Positions 22,757 to 32,578 of a stretch of DNA of 64,000 nt are shown here, in pieces. The notes below the pieces were generated by a model. It saw nothing but the letters and a program-made list of their open reading frames with translations. It had not been told where the DNA came from and did not search any database. The stretch spans positions 4,278,001-4,342,000 of the forward strand of contig NZ_CP155071.1 of NCBI RefSeq assembly GCF_039621855.1, written 5' to 3'. Positions within the stretch are counted from its first letter, which is position 1; each line of letters starts with the position of its first letter. The stretch comes from Erwinia sp. HDF1-3R. GTDB taxonomy: Bacteria > Pseudomonadota > Gammaproteobacteria > Enterobacterales > Enterobacteriaceae. The position numbers and the translations under genes are program-made.

Positions 22757-23737
22757 ATGCTCGTAGCTACCGCACTATTATTTATCGGTTTAGTCCTGCT
22801 GGTATATGGTGCAGATCGTCTGGTTTTTAGCGCCGCGATTCTCTGTCGTGCATTGGGTGTTCCCCCTCTGATTATCGGGATGACCGTGGTAGGGATAGGC
22901 ACTTCCCTTCCCGAGCTGATTGTAGCTTTCTCCGCCTCTACGCACGGTCAGATGGATATTGCCGTCGGCACCGCGATGGGCTCAAACATTACGAATATCC
23001 TGCTGATTCTGGGCGGCGCGGCGCTGATTCACCCGCTCACCGTTCACTCAAGGCTGGTGCGCCGCGAGCTTCCCCTGATGCTGTTAGTCACGCTTTTATG
23101 CGGCGTGCTGCTGTGCGATAACGCGCTGAGCCGGGGCGACGGGCTGCTGCTGCTGGCGCTGGCCGCCGCCTGGCTGCTGTTTATTATCAAAATTGCCCGC
23201 CGCGCCGAACGCGACAACAGTGACTCCCTCACGCGCGAGCAAATCGCCGAGCTGCCGCGCGACGACGCGGGCAACACGGTGGCGTTTCTCTGGCTGGCGG
23301 TTGCGTTAATTATCCTGCCTATGTCGACCAGCATGGTGATTGATAATGCGACCGTAATCGCGAACTACTTCGGCATCAGCGAACTGGTTATCGGCCTGAC
23401 GATAATTTCTGTCGGCACCAGCCTCCCTGAGCTGGCGACGGTGCTTGCCGGTGCGCTGAAAGGCGAAGATGACATTGCGATAGGCAATCTGATCGGATCG
23501 AATATCTACAATATTGCCATCGTTCTGGGCGTGCCCGCGCTGATCCACCCTGGAGCAGTTGATACCCAGGCTTTTGCGCGGGATTATTGGGTTATGCTGG
23601 GCGTCAGCGCCCTTTTTACACTTTTGTGTCTACAGCGCAGCCGCTGCATTGGAAGAGTCGCAGGTTCGCTGCTGCTCTGCGGCTTTGTTGCCTGGGTCGC
23701 CGTGCTTTACTGGCAGCCTGGCGCTACCTTCTGGTAA
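22757..23737 (+). CDS. yrbG: Calcium/sodium antiporter family protein YrbG
   Basis: The product is a 326-residue inner-membrane protein of the Na+/Ca2+ exchanger family with about ten hydrophobic segments in two inverted halves. Each half carries the exchanger alpha-repeat: GTSLPELIVAF near residue 50 and GTSLPELATVL near 219, the second followed by GNLIGSNIYNIAIV. It is the first gene of the plus-strand run to npr, as in E. coli. The transported ion in vivo is not shown by sequence. Confidence 0.93.
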   Translation: MLVATALLFIGLVLLVYGADRLVFSAAILCRALGVPPLIIGMTVVGIGTSLPELIVAFSASTHGQMDIAVGTAMGSNITNILLILGGAALIHPLTVHSRLVRRELPLMLLVTLLCGVLLCDNALSRGDGLLLLALAAAWLLFIIKIARRAERDNSDSLTREQIAELPRDDAGNTVAFLWLAVALIILPMSTSMVIDNATVIANYFGISELVIGLTIISVGTSLPELATVLAGALKGEDDIAIGNLIGSNIYNIAIVLGVPALIHPGAVDTQAFARDYWVMLGVSALFTLLCLQRSRCIGRVAGSLLLCGFVAWVAVLYWQPGATFW

Positions 23738-23751
23738 AAGGATTGTAAACT

Positions 23752-24738
23752 ATGGCACCTCGAACGCTCGATCCGGGCTTTGATTTTCAACAGGCAGGCA
23801 GGGATGTTCTGAACATTGAACGTCAGGGACTGGAACAGCTTGATCAGTACATTAACGAAGACTTTACCGAAGCCTGCAAGCGGATCTACAGCTGCCGGGG
23901 TAAAGTGGTGATAATGGGCATGGGTAAGTCGGGGCACATTGGTAAAAAGATGGCCGCGACCTTCGCCAGTACCGGAACGCCGGCCTTTTTTGTTCATCCG
24001 GCCGAAGCCAGCCATGGCGATCTCGGCATGGTCAGTGCAGGTGACGCCGTCATTGCCATCTCCAACTCGGGCGAATCCTCCGAGATTCTTGCACTGATCC
24101 CGGTCCTGAAACGTCTGCACGTTTCACTTATCTGTATCACCAGCCGACCGGAGAGCGCGATGGGCCGTGCTGCCGATATCCATCTCTGTGTTAAAGTACC
24201 TAAGGAAGCCTGTCCGCTGGGCCTGGCGCCGACCAGCAGCACCACGGCGACGCTGGTGATGGGAGACGCCCTGGCCGTCGCCCTGCTAAAAGCGCGCGGC
24301 TTCACCGCTGAAGATTTTGCGCTCTCCCACCCTGGCGGCACCCTGGGGCGTAAGCTGCTGTTAACCGTTAATGATATTATGCACGCGGGGGATGAGATCC
24401 CTCACGTCAGCCGCGACGCCTCCCTGCGCGATGCGCTGCTGGAGATAACGCGCAAAAATATGGGTATGACGGTCATCTGTAACGATCTGATGAAGATTGA
24501 GGGCATCTTTACCGATGGTGACCTGCGGCGGGTCTTTGATATGGGCATTGATATCCAACACGCCAGCATTGCCAGCGTAATGACCTCAGGCGGCATTCGG
24601 GTTCGCCCCAATACGCTGGCCGTGGAGGCGCTTAACCTGATGCAGAGCCGTAATATTACCGTAGTGATGGTCGCCGATGGCGATCATTTGCTCGGGGTGG
24701 TCCATATGCACGACATGCTGCGTGCCGGCGTTGTCTGA
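23752..24738 (+). CDS. kdsD: D-arabinose 5-phosphate isomerase KdsD
   Basis: KdsD converts ribulose-5-phosphate to arabinose-5-phosphate, the first step to KDO for the LPS core. The 328 residues equal E. coli. An N-terminal SIS domain has GMGKSGHIGKKMAATF and SNSGESSEI. Two CBS domains occupy about 205-325. It starts 14 bp after yrbG and precedes kdsC. Confidence 0.96.
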   Translation: MAPRTLDPGFDFQQAGRDVLNIERQGLEQLDQYINEDFTEACKRIYSCRGKVVIMGMGKSGHIGKKMAATFASTGTPAFFVHPAEASHGDLGMVSAGDAVIAISNSGESSEILALIPVLKRLHVSLICITSRPESAMGRAADIHLCVKVPKEACPLGLAPTSSTTATLVMGDALAVALLKARGFTAEDFALSHPGGTLGRKLLLTVNDIMHAGDEIPHVSRDASLRDALLEITRKNMGMTVICNDLMKIEGIFTDGDLRRVFDMGIDIQHASIASVMTSGGIRVRPNTLAVEALNLMQSRNITVVMVADGDHLLGVVHMHDMLRAGVV

Positions 24739-24755
24739 CAAGGAATCTGAACATA

Positions 24756-25322
24756 ATGAGTACATCCGCAGGCTGGGTTGAAACCTGTTACGGCGCGGTA
24801 AGCGCAGACGTGATGTCGCGCGCCCGGGCGATTGCATTGCTGATTTGCGACGTGGACGGCGTTATGTCCGATGGCGTCATTTATCAGGGCAATAATGGCG
24901 AGGAGCTGAAAGCGTTTAACGTACGCGATGGCTACGGTATTCGCTGCCTGCTGACCTCGGACGTGGAAGTGGCTATTATTACCGGCCGCAAAGCAAAGCT
25001 TCTGGAAGATCGCTGCGCCACGCTCGGAATTACACATCTTTACCAGGGTCAGTCTGATAAGCTTCTGGCCTTCCGGGAACTTCTGGATAAACTGTCGCTA
25101 ACGCCGGATCGAGTGGCTTATATTGGCGATGACCTGATCGACTGGCCGGTAATGGCAGAAGTGGGCCTTAGCGTAACCGTCGCAGATGCTCATCCGGTAC
25201 TGCTTCCGCGTGCAGATTACGTCACTCGCCTTGCGGGTGGGCGCGGAGCGGTACGAGAAATTTGCGATCTGATTTTAATCGCCCAGGACAGATTTGATGA
25301 GGCCAAAGGACAGTCTGTATGA
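24756..25322 (+). CDS. kdsC: KDO-8-phosphate phosphatase KdsC
   Basis: KdsC dephosphorylates KDO-8-phosphate. The product has 188 residues and is a capless HAD phosphatase. The nucleophile motif is D32-V-D34 in CDVDGVMSDG, motif II lies in AIITGRKA and the acidic pair is in YIGDDLIDWP. It overlaps lptC by 4 bp (ATGA type), so the two are translationally coupled. Confidence 0.97.
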   Translation: MSTSAGWVETCYGAVSADVMSRARAIALLICDVDGVMSDGVIYQGNNGEELKAFNVRDGYGIRCLLTSDVEVAIITGRKAKLLEDRCATLGITHLYQGQSDKLLAFRELLDKLSLTPDRVAYIGDDLIDWPVMAEVGLSVTVADAHPVLLPRADYVTRLAGGRGAVREICDLILIAQDRFDEAKGQSV

Positions 25323-25894
25323 GTAAAACAAGGCGTTGGATTACGCTACTGCTGGCCCTGGTGGCTATCGTACTGATCGGCTGGAATATGGCCGATAACG
25401 ATAAGGGCAATGCCCCGGCGGCGGCAAACGGGCTGGAGCCGACCTATACCAGTGAGACCTCAAATACGGTGGTGTATAACCCCATGGGGGCGCTGAGCTA
25501 TAAGCTGGTTTCCGATAAGGTGACTTACTTTTCGCAGGATGGCGTGAGCTGGTTTGATAATCCGCTTATGACGACCTATGACGAAAACAAAATCCCGACC
25601 TGGTCCGTCAGAGCGGATAAAGCCAAACTGACAAATGACCGGATGCTGTACCTGTATGGTCACGTTGAGGTTAACAGCCTGACGAAAGATGCTCAACTCC
25701 AGCGCATCAAGACCGATAATGCCGTGGTCAACCTCGTAACGCAGGATGTTACGTCAGAGGATCAGGTAACGCTTTATGGCAGTAGCTTTAACTCTTCGGG
25801 CATGAAGATGCGTGGGAATTTACGGAATAAAACTGCCGAGTTGATTGAAAAGGTCAAAACCTCCTATGAAATTCAAAATGAAAAACAACCTTAA
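25319..25894 (+). CDS. lptC: LPS export protein LptC
   Basis: LptC is a bitopic inner-membrane protein that passes LPS from LptB2FG to LptA. It has 191 residues, as in E. coli. One N-terminal membrane helix (about 7-25) precedes a periplasmic beta-jellyroll. It overlaps kdsC at its start and lptA by 29 bp at its end. Confidence 0.95.
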   Translation: MSKTRRWITLLLALVAIVLIGWNMADNDKGNAPAAANGLEPTYTSETSNTVVYNPMGALSYKLVSDKVTYFSQDGVSWFDNPLMTTYDENKIPTWSVRADKAKLTNDRMLYLYGHVEVNSLTKDAQLQRIKTDNAVVNLVTQDVTSEDQVTLYGSSFNSSGMKMRGNLRNKTAELIEKVKTSYEIQNEKQP

Positions 25895-26414
25895 GCTCAT
25901 CACGCTCAGCTTGCTGCTGGCCGCAAGCCTGCCGGCGTTTGCCCTGACGGGTGACTCCAATCAGCCGGTTAACGTCTCTTCCGAAAACCAGTCGCTGGAT
26001 ATGCAAAGTAACGTCACCACCTTTACCGGGAATGTGGTGGTCACTCAGGGGACCATTAAAATTACCGCGGACAAGGTTGTGGTGACCCGTCCCGGCGGCG
26101 ACAGTAAAAAAACCATCGTCGATGCCTGGGGCAACCCGGCAACCTTCTACCAGATGCAGGATAACGGCAAACCGGTGAAGGGCCACGCGCAGAAAATGCA
26201 TTACGAGCTGGCGAAAGACTTCGTTGAGCTGACCGACAACGCCTATCTTGAGCAGCTTGATAGTAATATCAAAGGCGACCGCATCACTTATCTGGTTAAA
26301 GAACAGAAAATGCAGGCCTACGGCAGCACCGGTAAACGCGTGACCACCGTACTGGTACCGTCACAGCTTCAGGATAAAGGCACTCCGTCAACCGGACAGA
26401 AAAAGAGTAATTAA
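25866..26414 (+). CDS. lptA: LPS export periplasmic protein LptA
   Basis: LptA is the periplasmic bridge protein that carries LPS to LptDE. It has 182 residues. The signal peptide ends near LPAFA. The beta-jellyroll core includes [15 protein letters not shown] and [11 protein letters not shown]. The ATG at 25866 was preferred over an in-frame ATG at 25845 because the family starts MKFK. Its stop overlaps the lptB ATG. Confidence 0.95.
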   Translation: MKFKMKNNLKLITLSLLLAASLPAFALTGDSNQPVNVSSENQSLDMQSNVTTFTGNVVVTQGTIKITADKVVVTRPGGDSKKTIVDAWGNPATFYQMQDNGKPVKGHAQKMHYELAKDFVELTDNAYLEQLDSNIKGDRITYLVKEQKMQAYGSTGKRVTTVLVPSQLQDKGTPSTGQKKSN

Positions 26415-27139
26415 TGGCTACTTTAATTGCGGAAAACCTGGCGAAGGCCTACAAAGGCCGTCGCGTGGTGGAAGATGTCAGCCTGCAGGTTAAATCAGGC
26501 GAAATAGTGGGCCTGCTGGGCCCGAACGGCGCGGGTAAGACCACCACCTTCTATATGGTGGTCGGCATTGTGCCCCGCGATGCGGGCCGCATCGTCATTG
26601 ATGACGAGGATATCAGTATCCTGCCTATGCACGCACGCGCGCGGCGCGGGATAGGCTATCTGCCTCAGGAAGCCTCCATCTTTCGCCGTCTGAGCGTGTA
26701 TGACAACCTGATGGCGGTGCTGCAAATTCGTGACGATCTGACCACGGAACAGCGTGAAGATCGCGCCAACGAGCTGATGAATGAATTCCACATTGATCAC
26801 CTGCGCAACAACATCGGCCAGGCGCTGTCCGGTGGTGAACGCCGCCGCGTTGAGATCGCCCGCGCGCTGGCAGCCAATCCAAAGTTCATTCTGCTGGATG
26901 AGCCCTTTGCCGGTGTCGATCCGATTTCCGTTATTGATATCAAAAAGATCATCGAACATCTGCGCGACAGCGGTCTGGGCGTGCTGATCACTGACCACAA
27001 CGTTCGCGAAACGCTGGCCGTTTGTGAACGCGCCTACATCGTCAGCCAGGGCCATCTGATTGCTCACGGTTCCCCGGAAGAAATCCTGGCAGATGAACAG
27101 GTTAAACGCGTCTATTTGGGAGAAGAGTTCAGACTCTGA
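26414..27139 (+). CDS. lptB: LPS export ABC transporter ATPase LptB
   Basis: LptB is the ATPase driving LPS extraction with LptFG. It has 241 residues. Walker A is [11 protein letters not shown], the Q-loop is in YLPQEASIF, the signature is [15 protein letters not shown], Walker B is [13 protein letters not shown] and the switch His is in ITDHNVRE. It overlaps the lptA stop by one base and is followed by rpoN after 48 bp. Confidence 0.97.
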   Translation: MATLIAENLAKAYKGRRVVEDVSLQVKSGEIVGLLGPNGAGKTTTFYMVVGIVPRDAGRIVIDDEDISILPMHARARRGIGYLPQEASIFRRLSVYDNLMAVLQIRDDLTTEQREDRANELMNEFHIDHLRNNIGQALSGGERRRVEIARALAANPKFILLDEPFAGVDPISVIDIKKIIEHLRDSGLGVLITDHNVRETLAVCERAYIVSQGHLIAHGSPEEILADEQVKRVYLGEEFRL

Positions 27140-27187
27140 TAAGGTGTTCAGACCGGGTAAAATTTTTGAGGAATTACTATCCTGAAT

Positions 27188-28618
27188 ATGAAGCAAGGTT
27201 TGCAACTCAGGCTTAGCCAACAGCTTGCCATGACGCCACAGCTGCAACAGGCCATTCGTCTGCTGCAGCTCTCTACGCTTGAACTACAGCAGGAAATACA
27301 GCTGGCGCTGGAAAGTAATCCGTTGCTTGAGCAAACCGACATTCATGAGGAAGTTGACGCTCGGGAGTATCAGGAGAAAGAAGCGCTGGATACACGGGAG
27401 GCGCTCGAGCAGAAGGATATGCCAGAGGAGCTTCCGCTCGATGCCACCTGGGATGAGATCTATACCGCAGGCACCCCCTCTGGCACCGGGTCCGATTATC
27501 ATGATGATGAACTGCCGGTCTATCAGGGGGAAACCACCCAGTCGCTTCAGGATTACCTGATGTGGCAGGTTGAACTGACTCCCTTTAGCGAAACCGATCG
27601 CGCCATTGCCACTTCGATTATTGATGCGGTTGATCCCACCGGGTATCTGACGGTAACGCTGGATGATATTCAGGAAAGCATGGGCAACGACGATGTCACC
27701 ATGGAAGAGGTCGAAGCCGTGTTGAAACGGGTGCAGCGCTTCGATCCCGTTGGCGTCTGCGCGCGCGATCTTCGCGACTGCCTGCTGGTTCAGCTTTCCC
27801 AGTTTCCGGATACGCCCTTCCTGAAGGAAGCCCGTCTGATCGTCAGTGAACATCTTGATTTGCTGGCTAATCACGACTTCCGCAGCCTGATGCGCGTCAC
27901 CCGGCTGAAGGAAGAGGTGCTAAAAAGCGCGATGCAGCTGATTCAGTCTCTCGATCCGCGTCCGGGCCAGTCGATCAATACCGGCGAACCCGAGTACGTT
28001 ATTCCCGATGTGCTGGTGCGTAAAGTCGGTCAGCGCTGGAGGGTGGAACTCAATGCAGACAGCGTGCCGCGCCTTAAAATCAATCAGCACTATGCTTCGC
28101 TGGGCAGTGCTAATCGCAGCGACAGCGACAGCCAGTTTATCCGCAGTAATCTTCAGGAAGCGAAATGGCTGATCAAAAGTCTTGAGAGCCGTAATGATAC
28201 GCTGCTGAAGGTCACCCGCTGTATTGTTGAACAGCAGCAGGCTTTTTTTGAACAGGGCGAAGAGTTTATGCGTCCGATGGTGCTGGCAGATATCGCGACC
28301 GCCGTCGATATGCATGAATCAACCATTTCACGCGTGACCACCCAAAAGTATCTGCACAGCCCACGAGGGATCTTTGAACTTAAATATTTTTTCTCCAGCC
28401 ATGTGAACACCGAAGGCGGAGGCGAAGCCTCCTCAACGGCAATCCGCGCGCTGGTGAAAAAATTAATCTCGACGGAGAATCCCGTCAAACCTCTTAGCGA
28501 CAGTAAGCTAACCACCCTGCTCTCCGATCAGGGGATCATGGTGGCCCGCCGTACCGTCGCGAAGTACCGAGAGTCTTTATCCATCCCGCCTTCGAATCAG
28601 CGTAAGCAGCTGGTCTGA
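27188..28618 (+). CDS. rpoN: RNA polymerase sigma-54 factor
   Basis: RpoN directs polymerase to -24/-12 promoters for nitrogen and other stress genes. It has 476 residues (E. coli 477). Region I is Gln/Leu-rich ([19 protein letters not shown]), region II is acidic and the core-binding domain follows. The RpoN box [10 protein letters not shown] is near 455. It heads the rpoN-hpf-ptsN-rapZ-npr group, as in E. coli. Confidence 0.97.
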   Translation: MKQGLQLRLSQQLAMTPQLQQAIRLLQLSTLELQQEIQLALESNPLLEQTDIHEEVDAREYQEKEALDTREALEQKDMPEELPLDATWDEIYTAGTPSGTGSDYHDDELPVYQGETTQSLQDYLMWQVELTPFSETDRAIATSIIDAVDPTGYLTVTLDDIQESMGNDDVTMEEVEAVLKRVQRFDPVGVCARDLRDCLLVQLSQFPDTPFLKEARLIVSEHLDLLANHDFRSLMRVTRLKEEVLKSAMQLIQSLDPRPGQSINTGEPEYVIPDVLVRKVGQRWRVELNADSVPRLKINQHYASLGSANRSDSDSQFIRSNLQEAKWLIKSLESRNDTLLKVTRCIVEQQQAFFEQGEEFMRPMVLADIATAVDMHESTISRVTTQKYLHSPRGIFELKYFFSSHVNTEGGGEASSTAIRALVKKLISTENPVKPLSDSKLTTLLSDQGIMVARRTVAKYRESLSIPPSNQRKQLV

Positions 28619-28640
28619 ACGAACAGATAAGGAAGAAAGC

Positions 28641-28928
28641 ATGCAACTCAATATCACTGGGCTAAATGTTGAAATCACCGATCCCCTGCGCGAATTTGTT
28701 ACCACCAAATTTGCTAAGCTGGAGCACTATTTCGACCGAATTAATCAGGTTTATATTGTTCTTAAAGTCGAAAAGGTCACGCAGATAGCCGATGCGACCC
28801 TGCATGTGAACGGCGGTGAGTTGCATGCCACCTCGGAAGAAAAAGATATGTACGCGGCGATTGACGGCTTAGTAGATAAGCTCACTCGCCAACTCAATAA
28901 ACATAAAGATAAGTTAAAACAACACTAA
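28641..28928 (+). CDS. hpf: Ribosome hibernation promoting factor, short form
   Basis: HPF binds the 30S subunit and promotes 100S dimers in stationary phase. The 95 residues match the short gamma-proteobacterial form, with no C-terminal dimerisation domain. It opens MQLNITGLNVEITDPLREFV. A GGAAGAAAG ribosome site lies before the ATG, 22 bp after rpoN. Confidence 0.96.
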   Translation: MQLNITGLNVEITDPLREFVTTKFAKLEHYFDRINQVYIVLKVEKVTQIADATLHVNGGELHATSEEKDMYAAIDGLVDKLTRQLNKHKDKLKQH

Positions 28929-29148
28929 ACTCACTCAGGCATTGATTCTTTTTTCGCCACCCTTATGTAGAGTAAGAACGTGACGTAAGATTGACCGGCC
29001 CGTACTCTGATTATGGCGTACGGGCTGTTTGATCATTAAGGCATGCTGTAGTCGGTCGGGCGTTTTCGATACATCGCTAACCTGTGCTCAGTGATGCAAA
29101 AGATGACACCTTTTGCCAGGCGGAAGTGAACAAGTAAGTGAACCCATT

Positions 29149-29628
29149 ATGAACAATGATTTAACACTGGAACTGAGCACTGTACTAAGCCTCTCCTGCA
29201 CCCGAAGCGGCGTACACTGTCAGAGTAAAAAGCGGGCGCTGGAGATTATCAGCGAACTGGCTGCTAAGCAGCTGAACCTGCCACACCAGACCATCTTTGA
29301 GGCTATCCTTACGCGTGAACGTATGGGAAGTACTGGGATTGGCAACGGTATCGCCATCCCGCACGGCAAGCTGGTGGAAGACACCCTGCGCGCGGTAGGC
29401 GTCTTTATCCGGCTCGATCAGCCCATCGCCTTTGATGCCATCGATAATCAGCCAGTGGATCTGCTTTTTGCCCTGCTTGTTCCGGCTGATCAGTGTAAAA
29501 CGCATCTGCACACCCTTTCTCTGGTAGCCCGACGGCTGGCGGATAAAACGATTTGCCGCCGCCTTCGTGCGGCCCAGACTGACGAAGAGCTTTATGAGAT
29601 CATGGCAGAGGGCCATGAGGAGACCTAG
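29149..29628 (+). CDS. ptsN: Nitrogen PTS enzyme IIA (EIIA-Ntr)
   Basis: PtsN is the phospho-acceptor regulator of the nitrogen PTS and controls potassium uptake and other systems. From the ATG at 29149 it has 159 residues. The phosphorylated His is H72 in GIAIPHGKL. An upstream in-frame start at 29113 would add 12 residues absent from E. coli. It follows hpf by 220 bp. Confidence 0.95.
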   Translation: MNNDLTLELSTVLSLSCTRSGVHCQSKKRALEIISELAAKQLNLPHQTIFEAILTRERMGSTGIGNGIAIPHGKLVEDTLRAVGVFIRLDQPIAFDAIDNQPVDLLFALLVPADQCKTHLHTLSLVARRLADKTICRRLRAAQTDEELYEIMAEGHEET

Positions 29629-29744
29629 CTTGCATGCAGCTGATGTCCGTCGGCTGATTGGATGAATGTTGTGAGGGCTGAAAGGAGCCGCATGTCCGGC
29701 GCGACACCTCTCTTTCAGTCAGCGGCAAATCAGGAGAAAACGTC

Positions 29745-30599
29745 ATGGTGCTGATGATTGTCAGCGGTCGATCCGGTTCCGGTAAGTCCGTCGCGCTGCG
29801 CGCGCTGGAAGATATGGGCTTTTACTGCGTGGATAATCTGCCCGTGGTCCTGCTACCGGAGCTGGCGAAGTCTCTTGCCGACCGCAATATGTCAGCGGCG
29901 GTCAGTATTGATGTACGCAATATGCCTGAATCGCCGGAAGTGTTCGAAAAGGCGCTAACCAGTCTGCCCGAGAGCTTTTCGCCGCAGCTGCTGTTTCTGG
30001 ATGCCGATCGCAATACCTTAATTCGCCGCTACAGCGATACGCGACGACTGCATCCGCTTTCCAGTAAGAACCTCTCCCTTGAGAGCGCCATAGACGAAGA
30101 GAGCGACCTGCTGGAGCCGCTACGCTCGCGCGCTGACCTGATTGTGGATACGTCCGAAATGTCCGTGCATGAGCTGGCAGAGATGTTGCGTACGCGCCTG
30201 CTGGGCAAGCGCGAACGCGAGCTGACCATGGTGTTTGAATCCTTCGGCTTCAAGCACGGTATTCCCATTGATGCCGACTACGTTTTTGACGTGCGCTTCC
30301 TGCCGAACCCGCACTGGGATCCCAAGCTGCGACCTATGACCGGGCTGGATCGTCCGGTTGCCGCGTTTCTTGACCGCCATACCGAAGTACACAATTTTAT
30401 CTACCAGACCCGTAGCTATCTGGAACTGTGGCTACCAATGCTGGAAACCAACAACCGCAGCTACCTGACCGTGGCGATTGGCTGTACCGGCGGTAAGCAT
30501 CGCTCGGTCTACATTGCCGAGCAGCTGGCTGATTATTTCCGCTCGCGCGGCAAAAACGTTCAGTCACGCCATCGCACGCTGGAAAAACGCAAATCATGA
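29745..30599 (+). CDS. rapZ: RNase adapter protein RapZ
   Basis: RapZ delivers the sRNA GlmZ to RNase E and so controls GlmS and amino-sugar supply. The 284 residues equal E. coli. Walker A is GRSGSGKS at 8-15, with [11 protein letters not shown] following. The C-terminal RNA-binding domain carries [16 protein letters not shown] and a basic end ([11 protein letters not shown]). It overlaps npr by 4 bp. Confidence 0.96.
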   Translation: MVLMIVSGRSGSGKSVALRALEDMGFYCVDNLPVVLLPELAKSLADRNMSAAVSIDVRNMPESPEVFEKALTSLPESFSPQLLFLDADRNTLIRRYSDTRRLHPLSSKNLSLESAIDEESDLLEPLRSRADLIVDTSEMSVHELAEMLRTRLLGKRERELTMVFESFGFKHGIPIDADYVFDVRFLPNPHWDPKLRPMTGLDRPVAAFLDRHTEVHNFIYQTRSYLELWLPMLETNNRSYLTVAIGCTGGKHRSVYIAEQLADYFRSRGKNVQSRHRTLEKRKS

Positions 30600-30868
30600 C
30601 CGTCAGACAAACCGTTGAAATTAAAAATAAGCTGGGCATGCATGCCCGCCCGGCAATGAAGCTCTTTGAGCTGGTGCAGAGCTTTGATGCGGAAGTGCTC
30701 CTGCGTAACGAAACGGGCACTGAAGCCGAAGCAAGCAGCGTTATCGCCCTGCTGATGTTGGATTCTGCCAAGGGACGGCAAATTGAAATCGAAGCCACCG
30801 GCCCGCAGGAGGTGCAGGCGCTGGCGGCCGTTATTGAGCTTTTTGACGCAGGTTTCGACGAGGATTGA
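30596..30868 (+). CDS. npr: Phosphocarrier protein NPr
   Basis: NPr is the HPr-like carrier of the nitrogen PTS, passing phosphate from PtsP to PtsN. It has 90 residues. The phospho-His is H16 in GMHARPAMK, and the second conserved region is [10 protein letters not shown]. It overlaps the rapZ end. In E. coli yrbL follows; here mtgA does. Confidence 0.95.
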   Translation: MTVRQTVEIKNKLGMHARPAMKLFELVQSFDAEVLLRNETGTEAEASSVIALLMLDSAKGRQIEIEATGPQEVQALAAVIELFDAGFDED

Positions 30869-30886
30869 CCCTTTTGGCAGAGTCCT

Positions 30887-30921
30887 CTTAATGGGCGGAA
30901 AGTCCTCTCACGCCCATTAAG
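30887..30921. terminator. Long inverted repeat between npr and mtgA
   Basis: CTTAATGGGCG and CGCCCATTAAG are a perfect 11-bp inverted repeat around a 13-nt loop, between convergent npr and mtgA. Neither side has a T run, so it may stabilise or end transcripts rather than act as a classic terminator. A short direct repeat (AGTCCTCT) also occurs at 30881 and 30901. Confidence 0.5.
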
Positions 30922-30932
30922 ATCGGATACGG

Positions 30933-31649
30933 TTACAGCTTATGCTCCCGGATAAACCCCTCTCCCCCTAACTGACGCATCTGCCGCAGGATCCACTGCT
31001 GACGCTGAAGGATATAGCCTGAAGGACGGTCAGCACGAAAGCGTATAGGGTTAGGCAGCACGGCGGCAAGGAGCGCCGCTTCTGACATGGTCAGCCGGCT
31101 CGCAGGCTTGTGGAAGTAACGCTGGGACGCCGCTTCCACACCAAAAACGCCCTCACCAAACTCCGCGACGTTCAGATAGACCGTAATAATTCTTCTTTTT
31201 GACCAGACTGTTTCAATACCAACGGTGAGCATCGCCTCTAATCCCTTACGCAACCAGCTACGCCCATCCCACAGAAAGAGATTCTTAGCCGTCTGCTGAG
31301 ACAGGGTAGATGCCCCTCTCATATGACCGCTTTCACTGTCCAGTACGGACTGAATGGCCTGTACATCGAAGCCCCAGTGGGTGGGAAAGGTCTGATCCTC
31401 GGAGGCGATGACCGCCAGAGGCATCCAGGAGGAGACTTCATTTCTGGAAACCCATTCGGAATGGGCAACATAGCCAAAGTCGCCGCTTAGCCAGGCACTT
31501 ATCTGCCGCTCCGCCATCACGGCGGAAAAGGGAACGGGTAAAAAAGAGAATAATAAAATTCCCGCTATCCAGGCGCCAAAAACAGTCAATAAAATACGGG
31601 TAAGCCACAACCTGACGCGCTGGGCGATCGATCGTTTTCGCTGGCTCAT
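30933..31649 (-). CDS. mtgA: Monofunctional biosynthetic peptidoglycan transglycosylase
   Basis: MtgA is a GT51 glycosyltransferase that polymerises lipid II at the divisome. It has 238 residues (E. coli 242). One N-terminal membrane helix (about 14-34) precedes the GT51 motifs, including the catalytic Glu in [16 protein letters not shown] and [16 protein letters not shown]. It is convergent with npr. The usual upstream neighbour elbB is absent. Confidence 0.95.
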   Translation of the reverse strand: MSQRKRSIAQRVRLWLTRILLTVFGAWIAGILLFSFLPVPFSAVMAERQISAWLSGDFGYVAHSEWVSRNEVSSWMPLAVIASEDQTFPTHWGFDVQAIQSVLDSESGHMRGASTLSQQTAKNLFLWDGRSWLRKGLEAMLTVGIETVWSKRRIITVYLNVAEFGEGVFGVEAASQRYFHKPASRLTMSEAALLAAVLPNPIRFRADRPSGYILQRQQWILRQMRQLGGEGFIREHKL

Positions 31650-32455
31650 AAAATTAACTCCATTTCTGTCTTATCTATTTTAGTAAAAAACCTTAGTTCA
31701 AGCCGTAACGCGAAGGCGTAATCCACTTTACCTTACCCTGGAATTGTTGAGTCTTAACTCGCCTCTTTGTAGGACTTTATCCGAAAATGCCCCAACGGCT
31801 TCAACCACTTCCGTCCAAAAGGAATCGGTTCCATGCGCCAGAATTGTGCATCCTGGGCTGCCCGTAATCGAAATAAGCATGGCTAATGCTTAAAAATAAA
31901 ACATTAATTTTTATTAACAATTTAATCATTAAGCTTTGCTAATTCGTGCTAATCCTTACCCGCATCAGGCATAAGCATTAACAATTGCCCCTTTATCCCG
32001 GTGGCAGGGCCCAGCCAATTTTGTTAAGATAATTCGACAGCCAGCCCGTTTTTAATCGCTAAAATCTTACTCTTAAGTTTTGAAAAGTTTCATGCTCTTT
32101 TGTTAAGAGCCCGAGACCTGCATCTCATAAAAAATAAGATTTACAGCCAGTTAAATATTTATCAGGCGATAGATTTTTTTTTAGCAACGGTGCTAGCGCT
32201 TGTACAGGGTCTGGGGTACAGGTTGTACATCAATTCCACACAAAAACTGCCACAAACGTTCAAAATTACATCAATAAGGCGTTAAAATTCATTCCAGGCT
32301 TGACTGTATCATCAAATTAATGTTTCCTGTCTGCAAACGCCGCTCCACTTCACAGATTTTAATGAATCTGGTAACATGTGATGTAGGATTTGCTACAGTA
32401 GTTACTAAGTATGATGCAAGATTTAGTTATACCAGTAACGAACCGTTGTAACGTA
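31650..32455. other. Long AT-rich gap between mtgA and arcZ; elbB absent
   Basis: About 800 bp with no convincing gene, where E. coli carries elbB. No elbB reading frame is visible on either strand. The stretch 31880-32340 is very AT-rich and contains repeated TTAAT/ATTAA elements (about 31897-31945) resembling ArcA-type direct repeats. A 50-codon open frame on the minus strand at 31728-31880 has no ribosome site and is listed only as a finding. Confidence 0.6.
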
Positions 32456-32578
32456 GCGTTTTAACCAATACCGCGCCTGTGCTTAATACTCTTACTTTTA
32501 GAATTGCGCAGGTTACCCTTTTCCCTGGTGTTGGCGCAGTATTCGCGCACCCCGGCTTCGGTCGGGGTCATTTTTTTT
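32456..32578 (+). ncRNA. arcZ: Hfq-dependent small RNA ArcZ
   Basis: ArcZ is an Hfq-bound sRNA that in E. coli activates rpoS and represses flhDC and arcB. The 3' half matches E. coli ArcZ as I recall it: TTTCCCTGGTGTTGGCGC, then CAGTATTCGCGCACCCCGG. A terminator hairpin CCCCGGCTTCGGTCGGGG and eight T end at 32578. The 5' part is not conserved, so the start is set from the E. coli length (121 nt). The terminator overlaps the arcB stop region on the other strand. The partner gene elbB is missing, yet the sRNA is kept. Confidence 0.88.

Noticed and set aside
32100..32285. 61-codon plus-strand frame before arcZ
   Set aside because: AT-rich, no ribosome site, no recognisable sequence.
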